Assembly (NCBI GenBank): GCA_036139795.1
Contig: JAYZYX010000204.1
Location: 1 to 16,097 of the forward strand
Direction: 5' to 3'
Length of the DNA stretch: 16,097 nucleotides
From: Donghicola sp036139795
GTDB taxonomy: Bacteria; Pseudomonadota; Alphaproteobacteria; Rhodobacterales; Rhodobacteraceae
The notes under the pieces were generated by a model. It worked only from the letters and a program-made list of their open reading frames with translations. It did no database searches and had not been told where the DNA came from. This document shows positions 7,622 to 14,216 of this stretch, one piece after another. Position 1 is the first letter of the stretch. Each line of letters begins with the position of its first letter. The position numbers and the translations under genes were made by a program.

Positions 7622-7909
7622 ATGGAAACGGAGCGGGATCGCACGAGAGCATCGAAGTTCACGGAGGCGCAGAAGGCCTTCATCCTGATGCAAGGCGAGC
7701 AAGGTACGCCTGTCACAGAGATCTGTCGTAAAGCCGGGATCAGCCAGGCGATCTACTTCAATTGGAAGAAGAAGTACGGTGGCCTATTACCCGACGAGAT
7801 GCGCCGACTGAAGGCGCTCGAAGACGAGAACACCCGGCTGAAGAAGATCGTGGCCGACCTGACGTTGGACTGGGAGATGCTGCAGGACGTCATTCGCCGA
7901 AAGCTTTGA
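7622..7909 (+). CDS. IS3-family transposase OrfA
   Basis: 95 residues from the ATG at 7622; an in-frame ATG at 7565 would add 19 residues not expected in the family. It has a helix-turn-helix (FTEAQKAFILMQGEQGTPV, then EICRKAGISQAIYFNWKKKY) and a leucine-zipper-like region (MRRLKALEDENTRLKKIV) ending DVIRRKL, typical of IS3 OrfA that binds the element ends. OrfA appears intact. A short slippery-type AAAG at 7900-7903 just before the stop could allow the -1 frameshift to OrfB normal for IS3 elements. Confidence 0.8.
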   Translation: METERDRTRASKFTEAQKAFILMQGEQGTPVTEICRKAGISQAIYFNWKKKYGGLLPDEMRRLKALEDENTRLKKIVADLTLDWEMLQDVIRRKL

Positions 7910-8744
7910 AGCCTGGGCGTTTGCGCGAGATCGTGACCGGGATGTGCGTCGACTGGGGCGTGTCGAACCGGAAGGCTTGTGCGGCCATCGGCTTCGATAC
8001 CTCTACCTTCACTACAAGTCCCGGCGGACGGACCAGGCTGCCGTCGAGAGGCGGATCAAGGAGATCGCAGAGACGCGTGTGCGCTACGGTTACAGGCGCG
8101 TCCACGTGCTGTTGCGGCGCGAGGGACGGTTAATCAACATGAATAAGACCCGCAGATTTTACAACGAGTTGGGCCTGCAGTTGAGGAACAAGCCGCCGAA
8201 GCGGCGGGTGAAGGCCAGGCAGCGGGAAAACCGACAGGAGGCTGTTGGGCTAAACGATGTCTGGGCGATGGATTTTGTCCACGACCAACTCACCTTGGGC
8301 AAAAAGCTCCGTGTCTTGACCGTCGTCGACACCCATTCCCGGCTCTGCGCGGCGGCCCATCCGCGGTTCAGCTATCGAGGCGAAGACGTCGTACAGACGC
8401 TCGAACGGGTCTGTGGGCGGATCGGCTGTCCGAGGACGATCAGAGTTGGTAAAGGCAGCGAGTTTATCTCTCGCGACCTCGATCTTTGGGTCTATGCCAC
8501 TGACATCACGCTGGACTTCTCACGGCCCGGGAAACCTACGGACAACGGCTTCATCAAAGCGTTCAACAGCAAGCTCAGGGCGGAATGTCTGAACGCGCAC
8601 TGGTTTATGAGCCTTGCGGATGCCCGCGAAAAGTTGGAGGAGTGGCGAACACACTATATCGAAGACAGACCTCACAGCGCGATCGGATACAACGTCCCAA
8701 TTGCCATGCATTATCCCGATGGCGCTACCAGCACGTCATCGTGA
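7903..8744 (+). pseudogene. IS3-family transposase OrfB, frameshifted, DDE triad lost
   Basis: OrfB begins in the -1 frame relative to OrfA (ALKPGRLREIVTGMCVDWGV) and runs to DTSTF at 8010. There one base is missing: restoring a C between 8010 and 8011 would give FHYKSRRTDQ, which is how the protein continues in the next frame to 8744. The integrase core still has the first Asp (WAMDFVHD, codon 8271-8273). The second motif reads VGKGSEF where VDQGSEF is usual (Gly codon 8448-8450), and the last reads NGFIKAFN where FIEAFN is usual (Lys codon 8556-8558). The Gly and Lys are separated by exactly 35 residues, the D(35)E spacing, so both catalytic positions are substituted. The C-terminus (RPHSAIGYNVPI) is normal for the group. 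Confidence 0.85.
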
Positions 8745-8800
8745 CAGAGCCGGAAAAATCCGGTTCCAGGCGATGCAAAGTTGGGCAGCAGAGCAGTTCA

Positions 8801-9104
8801 ATGTGAATTGTTCAAGCGTCCAAGGCATTAATTCTGCAGCGGTTCTTTTTGCTTTGCCTTCGGACGAGAAGAGTCCTTTATCAAAGAAAACTTGATGGTG
8901 TTGATCTCGCAGTTTTGGGTGCAATATCGCTTTCTTCAGGAACTCAAGCGAAGCGGGGCCGATCCGCTTGTCTCCATCAACAACGCAAACGGCGATCCGG
9001 CACTTAGATCTTACAAAAAATCTCTCAACGCGTCTGACCTGCCACTGATTTTTCATCCAGCCGCAACTGGTGCCCAGTTGGTGTTTACGCCGATTGGCGC
9101 AGGT
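8801..9104. other. Unassigned stretch between two IS relics
   Basis: About 300 bases without a recognisable gene. On the minus strand a frame is open through the whole stretch (8736-9134), with a segment VCVVDGDKRIGPASLEFLKK and a tail to about 8750. It starts inside the decayed tail of the neighbouring transposase and has no plausible ribosome binding site. A plus-strand frame (8892-9107) is also open but recognises nothing. The stretch is less GC-rich than its surroundings. It could be a fragment of a target gene captured between insertions. Confidence 0.35.
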
Positions 9105-9779
9105 TGAGCAATCGCCCGCCCAAACCCCGATCACAACGCGCGCGTGAGCCTAGGTGCGGAACATGGTCTCGTTGAGCAGTTCATCGCGCGTCCGACCGTT
9201 AAAACTCTCGACGAGACCGTTCTGCATGGGCTTTGCCGGCGCGATGTAATGCCATTCGATTCGGTGCTCGGAACACCATCGCAGGATGGCGTCACTGGTC
9301 AGTTCCGTTCCGTTGTCGCTGACAATCATGCCGGGCTTGCCGCGGCGCTCAATCAGGGTCGTCAGTTCACGCGCAACACGGCGCCCTGAGATCGAGGTGT
9401 CCGCGATCGCAGCGAGGTATGCACGGGTGACGTCGTCAACCAGGATCGGAGCTCGTGTCCCGGCAGCCTTGCGCCGGGCCTTTCACTTGCGGACAGTGAG
9501 ACCTTCTTCGCGGTAGAGCCTATAGATCCGGTTGATCCCCGAAGGCCCGCCCTCGCGGCGCAGCAGGACGAAGAGCCGCCGATGGCCGAACCGCCGGCGC
9601 TCATTGGCCTGGTCACACAACCGTCCGCGCAGCACCGTGTCCGGCGCACGCTGAGAGTGATAGCAGATCATTGTGCGATCTGCCCGCACAAAGTGGAAGA
9701 CCCGCCGTTCTGACAGGCCATGTTCGGCCCGGAGATACGCGACGGCTTCACGCTTTACGGCGGGCCCTACCGATTTTTT
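9105..9779 (-). pseudogene. IS3-family OrfB, stops and core deletion
   Basis: OrfB starts in the -1 frame from the A6 run: VGPAVKREAVAYLRAEHGLS, then FGHRRLFVLLRREGG and IYRLYREEGLTVRK, followed by a TGA at 9483-9485. The same frame continues past the stop with KARRKAAGTRAPILV joined directly to DDVTRAYLAAIADTS. About 30 residues normally between these, which include the first catalytic Asp (WSLDFV region), are deleted in frame. The second Asp (IVSDNGTEL) and the Glu (NGLVESFNGR) remain with the correct 35-residue spacing. A TAG at 9150-9152 interrupts the C-terminal part. It cannot encode an active transposase. Confidence 0.8.
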
Positions 9780-9956
9780 GAAACCAGATCCTTTATGGCA
9801 GCCAGATCCAACATCTGCTCAGAAAAAAGCTTCATTAGCTTGGCATTCTCATCCTCGAGCGCCCTTAGCCGCTTTGCTTCTGACACCGTCATGCTGCCAA
9901 ACTTGGCCTTCCAGTTGTAGAAGCTGCCTTCCGGCATGCCGTGCTTCGGAGCAGCC
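9767..9956 (-). pseudogene. IS3-family OrfA, N-terminus missing
   Basis: About 63 codons of OrfA remain: KHGMPEGSFYNWKAKFGSMT, then VSEAKRLRALEDENAKLMKL and SEQMLDLAAIKDLVSKNR, ending in TAG at 9767-9769. The recognition-helix end and the leucine-zipper region are present, but the first 20 or so residues of the usual protein are absent, replaced by IS5-type sequence at about 9951. Six consecutive A residues (minus strand, 9774-9779) near the end form a plausible slippery site for the -1 frameshift to OrfB. Confidence 0.75.
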
Positions 9957-10380
9957 AATTGACATTTGGCAGACGGCCCGGCAGCGCCCGTGCGCCAATG
10001 TCGTCGCTGACTTGTCCGGCGGTCACGAAGAGGTCGAGCGGTGGGCCTTCAGGTAGGTGGCATCGATCATCACGGTCTTCGTCTCGCCGAGTTTGGCTGC
10101 CAGACCGGCCATCATTTGCACGAAGATACCCTTGTTGCTCTGTCGTTTCCAACGGTTTTAGAGCGTCTTGTGCGGGCCGCAGGCGGTGTGGGCATCGCGC
10201 CACCGCAAGCCATTGCGATTGATAGAGATAATCCCGCTGAAAACGTGCCTGTTATCGACGCGCCGCTTGCCGTGGGACGTCAGCAAGAAGGGCTCCAGAC
10301 GCACCATCTGCGCATCCGTCGGCCAGAAAAGATCGCTTATGTTACCGCTCGTTTTTCGAACCGTGAATCACGCCCTCACA
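9951..10380 (-). pseudogene. IS5-type transposase remnant
   Basis: On the minus strand the reading begins SDLFWPTDAQMVRLEPFLLT, but the codon before it is ATA where ATG is expected, so the start is lost. It continues with DNRHVFSGIISINRNGLRWR, then a TAA where Tyr is usual (TL-stop-NRWKR), and MMAGLAAKLGETKTVMIDAT with the DDE-type Asp. After TYLKAHR the frame shifts and about 35 residues are missing before LDLFVTAGQVSDDIGARALP. The text ends at LPNVNWLL near 9951, where IS3 OrfA sequence takes over; the rest of the transposase is absent. The upper end near 10377 (GAGGGCGTGATTCAC on the minus strand) may be the element terminus. The family call is from memory of related proteins. Confidence 0.75.
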
Positions 10381-10384
10381 GGGA

Positions 10385-10637
10385 AATCAATGCGGTCTGA
10401 CCCGAGCGATGTGACCGGCTGGCATGGGCGAAACGGTCAAGCTCGGCGTTATCGCGCGGCGGGTCGACAAGGAGGGTGCCGCGCGTGAACCGTCGTATGC
10501 GCGGCCCACCAGTCAATCGCGGCCTATCCCCGCGTGACGATCACCGCAGGCGCGCTTTTGCCTTCGGAGAACGGCGCGAGCATCCCGCCTGCCAACGGAA
10601 GGCAGGCGGTGGCGGCACACAGCCCCGCCTGTTCCAT
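10385..10637 (-). pseudogene. thiO: Relic of thiO-like glycine oxidase gene
   Basis: Directly downstream of thiC the minus strand reads MEQAGLCAATA, then AGGMLAPFSEGKSA, which resembles the N-terminal FAD-binding and GGMLAP region of ThiO glycine oxidase. About 20 residues expected between these parts are missing. A TAG at 10524-10526 follows VIVTRG, the same frame resumes with AAIDWWAAHTT, and after a frameshift near 10490-10510 it reads RGTLLVDPPRDNAELDRFAH. It then runs into the IS5-type remnant. ThiO supplies the dehydroglycine used for the thiazole half of thiamine, and thiO usually follows thiC in related alphaproteobacteria. The reading is from remembered family motifs, but the order of four separate motifs is consistent. 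It cannot make a working enzyme. Confidence 0.7.
10585..10609. repeat. Perfect 9-bp hairpin just after thiC
   Basis: CCGCCTGCC and GGCAGGCGG are separated by seven bases, giving a GC-rich 9-base-pair stem 38 bases after the thiC stop. It lacks a following T tract on either strand, so it is not a textbook terminator. It could still end or protect the thiC transcript now that thiO is broken. It also lies where the thiO relic shows its deletion. Confidence 0.6.
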
Positions 10638-10646
10638 GGGCCGAAA

Positions 10647-12434
10647 TCACTCTGCTGGCTCTTCGGCGGGAATACACAACGCCCCGCCCTCGCGGAATTT
10701 CTGCGCCATGGAGGCCATGCCATCCTGCTTTTCCGCCTCTGCGCGGATGTCTTGGCTGATCCGCATCGAGCAGAATTTCGGTCCGCACATGGAGCAGAAA
10801 TGCGCCACCTTATGCGCCTCTTTCGGCATGGTTTCGTCATGCATCTCGCGCGCAGTGTCGGGGTCGAGACCAAGGTTGAACTGATCCTCCCAGCGGAATT
10901 CAAACCGCGCACGGGACAGCGCGTCGTCACGCCGCTGCGCGCCCGGATGGCCCTTGGCGAGATCGGCGGCATGGGCGGCGAGTTTGTAGGTGATCACCCC
11001 GGTTTTCACGTCGTCGCGGTCAGGCAGGCCAAGGTGTTCCTTGGGCGTCACATAGCAAAGCATCGCCGTGCCGAACCAGCCAATCATCGCCGCGCCGATG
11101 GCGCTGGTGATGTGGTCGTAGCCCGGCGCGATATCGGTGGTTAGCGGCCCAAGCGTATAGAACGGCGCTTCGTGGCAGTGTTTCAACTGCTCGTCCATGT
11201 TCTCTTTGATCTTATGCATCGGCACATGGCCGGGGCCTTCGATCATCACCTGGCAATCCTTGGCCCAAGCGATTTTCGTCAGTTCGCCCAGCGTGCGCAA
11301 CTCGGCGAATTGCGCCTCGTCATTCGCATCCGCAATCGAGCCGGGGCGTAGACCGTCGCCCAAAGAAAAGGACACATCATAACGGCGGCAGATATCGCAG
11401 ATCTCGTCGAAATGCTCGTAAAGAAAGCTTTCGCGATGGTGATGCAAACACCATTTCGCCATGATCGAGCCGCCGCGCGACACGATGCCAGTGACGCGCT
11501 TGGCCGTCATCGGGATCATGTGCAGCCGCACGCCAGCGTGGATGGTGAAGTAATCGACGCCCTGTTCCGCCTGCTCGATCAACGTGTCGCGGAACACCTC
11601 CCAAGTGAGGTCTTCGGCAATCCCGCCAACCTTCTCGAGCGCCTGATAAAGAGGCACGGTCCCAATGGGGACGGGTGCGTTCCGGATGATCCAGTCGCGA
11701 ATGTTATGAATGTTGCGCCCCGTCGAAAGATCCATCACCGTATCGGCCCCCCAACGGATTGCCCAAACCATTTTCTCCACTTCTTCCTCCATTGAGGACG
11801 TGACGGCGGAGTTGCCGATATTGGCGTTGATCTTCACCTTGAAATTGCGCCCGATGATCATCGGCTCCAATTCGCGGTGGTTGATGTTTCCGGGAATGAT
11901 CGCCCGGCCTTCGGCGATCTCTTTGCGGATAAATTCGGGCGTGACCAGATCGGGCAGGGTGGCGCCAAAGGCTTCGCCATCGGTTTTCGCGCCCGACAGA
12001 CGCCCCTCGTTTTCGCGGATCGCGACGAATTCCATCTCCGGCGTGATGATCCCGGCCTTGGCATAGGCAAGCTGTGTCACCGCTCGGTCCCCCACGGCGC
12101 GCAGGAGAGCACGTTGATGCGGAAAGGCGGGGGTAAGGCGCTCGCCGGTTGCAAAGCCATTGTCTGCCTCAGTCACGGCGCGGCCCTGATATTCCTCGAT
12201 GTCGCCGCGCGCCTGTTGCCAGCCGCCGCGCACATCGGGCAGGCCCTTGGCAATGTCGATCTCCGCTGCCGGGTCGGTGTAGGGGCCGGAGCTGTCATAG
12301 ACCCGCAGAGGCGCCTCGCCCGTTACCGCGATTTCTCGCAAGGGCACGCGCAGCTCATGCATGTTGCCATGCACATAGATTTTCTGGGATGCGGGCAAGG
12401 CGCCGGTTGTGATCGTGGGAATAGTGTCTTTCAT
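10647..12434 (-). CDS. thiC: ThiC, phosphomethylpyrimidine synthase
   Basis: 595 residues, a normal length. ThiC is a radical-SAM enzyme that turns aminoimidazole ribotide into hydroxymethylpyrimidine phosphate, the pyrimidine half of thiamine. Visible motifs include LRVYDSSGPYTDP near the N-terminus, GNINHRELEPMIIGRNF, SRGGSIMAKWCLHH, EGPGHVPMHKIKENM, TDIAPGYDHITSAIGAAMIG and the C-terminal CSMCGPKFC (Cys547, 550, 555), which binds the 4Fe-4S cluster. The ATG at 12434 is chosen because GGAG lies six bases upstream; an upstream in-frame ATG at 12482 would fall in the leader. A TPP riboswitch and a hairpin over the binding site precede it, so thiamine pyrophosphate should repress it. The next operon gene, thiO, is only a relic. 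Confidence 0.97.
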   Translation of the reverse strand: MKDTIPTITTGALPASQKIYVHGNMHELRVPLREIAVTGEAPLRVYDSSGPYTDPAAEIDIAKGLPDVRGGWQQARGDIEEYQGRAVTEADNGFATGERLTPAFPHQRALLRAVGDRAVTQLAYAKAGIITPEMEFVAIRENEGRLSGAKTDGEAFGATLPDLVTPEFIRKEIAEGRAIIPGNINHRELEPMIIGRNFKVKINANIGNSAVTSSMEEEVEKMVWAIRWGADTVMDLSTGRNIHNIRDWIIRNAPVPIGTVPLYQALEKVGGIAEDLTWEVFRDTLIEQAEQGVDYFTIHAGVRLHMIPMTAKRVTGIVSRGGSIMAKWCLHHHRESFLYEHFDEICDICRRYDVSFSLGDGLRPGSIADANDEAQFAELRTLGELTKIAWAKDCQVMIEGPGHVPMHKIKENMDEQLKHCHEAPFYTLGPLTTDIAPGYDHITSAIGAAMIGWFGTAMLCYVTPKEHLGLPDRDDVKTGVITYKLAAHAADLAKGHPGAQRRDDALSRARFEFRWEDQFNLGLDPDTAREMHDETMPKEAHKVAHFCSMCGPKFCSMRISQDIRAEAEKQDGMASMAQKFREGGALCIPAEEPAE

Positions 12435-12437
12435 TTC

Positions 12438-12459
12438 GGTCTCCTCAAACGATGAGACC
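12438..12459 (-). promoter_or_regulatory. Hairpin masking the thiC ribosome binding site
   Basis: In the leader RNA GGUCUC pairs with GAGACC around a 10-base loop, a perfect 6-base-pair stem ending three bases before the thiC ATG. The AGGAG binding site (12441-12445) is partly in the stem and partly at its loop edge. Such a structure is what a translationally acting TPP riboswitch needs to block initiation. Confidence 0.55.
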
Positions 12460-12510
12460 CAAGTGAAACGGGTAGCAGACATGGACCGCCGCCCATGCGC
12501 ATACGCAATA

Positions 12511-12535
12511 GGGCCATACGGCCCGAAAGGACCGC
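12511..12535 (-). promoter_or_regulatory. Mutually exclusive hairpins in the thiC leader
   Basis: The GGGCC at 12520-12524 can pair upstream (CGGUCC-UUUC-GGGCCG, with one GU pair, extendable by another) or downstream (GGGCC-GUAU-GGCCC, 12511-12524). The two hairpins cannot form together. They lie between the riboswitch aptamer and the binding-site hairpin, where an expression platform is expected. No T tract follows either, so translational rather than transcriptional control is more likely. Confidence 0.4.
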
Positions 12536-12569
12536 CCTCAGGATCAAGACTGCGGAGATGCCCTTCGGT

Positions 12570-12668
12570 CTTCCTACGCCAGTGTCAACTGGGTCAGGTT
12601 CTAAGGGTCGCGTCACCGGGGTTGCCCCCTGTCTGCCTCTCAGTCCCCTCGGCGGGACTCCCCTGACG
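12570..12668 (-). promoter_or_regulatory. TPP riboswitch (THI element) upstream of thiC
   Basis: On the minus strand the leader has the THI-box landmarks in order: GGGGAGTCCC at the 5' end, CTGAGAG (12637-12643), GACCCTTAGAACCTGA (ACCTGA at 12594-12599), then ACTGGCGTAGGAA closing the aptamer at 12571. Thiamine pyrophosphate binding is expected to lower thiC expression. About 135 bases of leader separate the aptamer from the thiC ATG. Confidence 0.95.
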
Positions 12669-12675
12669 TAGCGGC

Positions 12676-12704
12676 ACTATCGGGATAGCCGCGATCAAAG
12701 TCAA
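12676..12704 (-). promoter_or_regulatory. Promoter of riboswitch-thiC
   Basis: The minus strand shows TTGACT (12699-12704) and GATAGT (12676-12681) separated by exactly 17 bases, 5/6 and 4/6 matches to the housekeeping consensus. Transcription would begin around 12665-12670, right at the 5' edge of the TPP aptamer. Confidence 0.6.
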
Positions 12705-12845
12705 TCGGTATCGTTTCAGTCTGGCGCGCAGGCCCTGTCGCGGTCCAGTATGCTGCGGGAACGCGCGCCTTTGGTTGCCCCACACCGGACATGGCACTAT
12801 GCGTATCTCATCAGGTTTTTCTTGTACGAAACGGACGGCGGACAG

Positions 12846-13454
12846 GTGTCACAGCAACAGTTAAAAAAATCCGATGACATTGCGAACAAGCTTTTGGACC
12901 GGATTGCACATGGCGGGTTCGAGCCCGGCGACAAGCTGCGTCAGGACCTCATCGCCCGTGAATTCGGCGTGTCACAGGTGACGGTTCGCGAGGCGCTGTT
13001 GCATGTGGTGTCCACGGGACTTGCGACCAGTCAACCGCGCCGGGGGGTCTGTGTCTCTCCCGTCGATCAGACCGCCGTTGAGGAATTGCGCGTGATGCGC
13101 ACGGCGTTGGAACCTGTGGCAGTTTTGCGTTCTGTGCCGAATTTGACGCGTGACCAGATCGCCGAGATCGAAGCGCTGAACGAGGCCTGCAACGATGCGC
13201 AGACCTCGGAGGCCTGGGAAGAGGCCAATCGGCGGTTTCACATGGCGCTGATTTCCGCCTGCAACATGCCGCGCCTGATTGCCGAGGTCGACAATTTGCA
13301 ACGGCTCTACATGTGGCATTTCAGTGCGCGTCACACCACGCGCTGGCGCAAACGCGACGATCCGGACCATGCCGCACTCTTAAAGGCGGCCAAGGCGGGC
13401 GATGCCGAGCTGGCCCGCGCCGTGATGCAACGCCACCTGTCGCGGATGTCATGA
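12846..13454 (+). CDS. GntR-family (FCD/FadR-type) transcriptional regulator
   Basis: 202 residues from a GTG at 12846. The start is uncertain: a TTG near 12822 (AGG six bases upstream) or an ATG at 12750 would lengthen it, but homology-like sequence starts at SQQQLKKSDDIANKLLDRI. The winged helix-turn-helix includes LIAREFGVSQVTVREALLHV and RRGVCVSPV. The C-terminal all-helical ligand domain (FCD type) carries RRFHMALISACN, DDPDHAALLKAAKAGD and MQRHLSRM, with His residues that could bind metal and an acidic effector. It points away from thiC and towards bioC, with its stop codon abutting that of bioC. The effector and target are unknown; most FCD regulators act on genes of organic-acid or sugar-acid metabolism. 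Confidence 0.85.
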   Translation: MSQQQLKKSDDIANKLLDRIAHGGFEPGDKLRQDLIAREFGVSQVTVREALLHVVSTGLATSQPRRGVCVSPVDQTAVEELRVMRTALEPVAVLRSVPNLTRDQIAEIEALNEACNDAQTSEAWEEANRRFHMALISACNMPRLIAEVDNLQRLYMWHFSARHTTRWRKRDDPDHAALLKAAKAGDAELARAVMQRHLSRMS

Positions 13455-14216
13455 CGCGGCCAGCGGTTTACGGGCGATGATCCAGACCGGATGATAGGTC
13501 AGAGACACGCCCTCTGCGGTCCCAAAACGGGCGTGGTAGTCCTCAGAAAATTGTCGCAGCTTGGCTTTGGTCCATCCCTTTTGCGCCCGCCCGTTCACCC
13601 CGGTCTGTCTCAGATGGGTGAGGACGTCGCGGGGCGTGACAAAGCGTATGGGCTGTATCTCTTCGCCCGTCGCTACGATGTCGAGCGGACCACGCACTCT
13701 CTCGGCCAGTCGTTCTGCCGTACATAGCCCCGGCGCGGCGGCGGTGGAACCGAGCGCGGTCAGCTCCTCATATTGGCGCGGGCCAAATCCCGAGAGGGCG
13801 AGATAGCCACCGGGGCCAAGCGCCTCGACCGCGCGAGACAAAAGCGGGGCGGGATCGGGCAGCCATTGGATCATTGAGGCGGAGGCAATAAGATCGGGCG
13901 TCTCCGGCCAGTCGATCCGCGCTGCATCGCCACAGAGAAAACTGGCCCCAAAGGCCGTCGCCGTCGCCTCGGCTTTGGGCGAGATGTCGTTGAGGCTTAG
14001 CACGTCGATCTCAAAACCCTCTGTGAGCGCGTGCGTCAGATGCCCGGTGCCACAGCCAAGCTCCAAAACCCTCTGAAATCGCGCTGGGGCGCCAGTTGTT
14101 GCCAAGGTGTCGACCAACTTCTGCGCAGAGCGCGCCTGTTGTCGGGCGGCGTCGTGATAGGCCGCAAAACTGCGTGAAAAGCTGCGCTCGACGCGGGTGG
14201 AGGCGACAGGCTTCAT
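13449..14216 (-). CDS. bioC: BioC, malonyl-ACP O-methyltransferase
   Basis: 255 residues from the ATG at 14216, which overlaps the bioG stop by ATGA; a longer upstream start would run deep into bioG. BioC methylates malonyl-ACP with SAM so that fatty-acid synthesis can elongate it to pimeloyl-ACP methyl ester, the first biotin-specific step. It has the N-terminal VERSFSRSFAAYHDAARQQ typical of BioC, motif I VLELGCGTG (residues 50-58), a following acidic residue region, and SASMIQWLPDPAPLLSRAV and LALSGFGPRQYEEL, both characteristic of BioC. It is the last gene of bioA-bioG-bioC and ends tail to tail with the GntR gene. Confidence 0.9.
   Translation of the reverse strand: MKPVASTRVERSFSRSFAAYHDAARQQARSAQKLVDTLATTGAPARFQRVLELGCGTGHLTHALTEGFEIDVLSLNDISPKAEATATAFGASFLCGDAARIDWPETPDLIASASMIQWLPDPAPLLSRAVEALGPGGYLALSGFGPRQYEELTALGSTAAAPGLCTAERLAERVRGPLDIVATGEEIQPIRFVTPRDVLTHLRQTGVNGRAQKGWTKAKLRQFSEDYHARFGTAEGVSLTYHPVWIIARKPLAAS

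Larger units (their letters stand above)
7504..8800 (+). mobile_element. IS3-family insertion sequence, inactive
   Basis: The element carries two IS3-type reading frames in the usual -1 arrangement. The left end probably starts at the TGATCTGACCTGCC of 7504. The right end is less clear, near GGGCAGCAGAGCA (ending 8795) or CAGTTCA (ending 8800), which resembles the inverted left end with mismatches. No matching target duplication is visible (left flank CTTT, right flanks GTTC or ATGT). The transposase is frameshifted and its catalytic residues are replaced, so this copy should be dead unless helped in trans. Confidence 0.7.
9105..9956 (-). mobile_element. Decayed IS3-family element (second copy, different type)
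   Basis: A minus-strand IS3-type OrfA/OrfB pair, clearly different in sequence from the element at 7504-8800. OrfA has lost its N-terminus where it abuts an IS5-type remnant (about 9951-9956). OrfB has internal stops and an in-frame deletion. The lower end near 9105 is only an estimate, because the last recognisable transposase motif (HARVVIGVW) fades out there. No terminal repeats were identified. Confidence 0.7.

Noticed and set aside
7500..8804. Target-site duplication around the IS3 element
   Set aside because: The 4 bases on the left (CTTT) do not match either candidate right flank (GTTC or ATGT).
9144..9389. Plus-strand open frame opposite IS3 OrfB
   Set aside because: Antisense of the D(35)E region of the decayed transposase.
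10476..11144. Plus-strand open frame across the thiC 3' end and thiO relic
   Set aside because: Antisense to thiC, composition typical of a GC-rich shadow frame.
11877..12455. Plus-strand open frame opposite thiC
   Set aside because: Shadow of the highly conserved ThiC coding sequence; no protein features.
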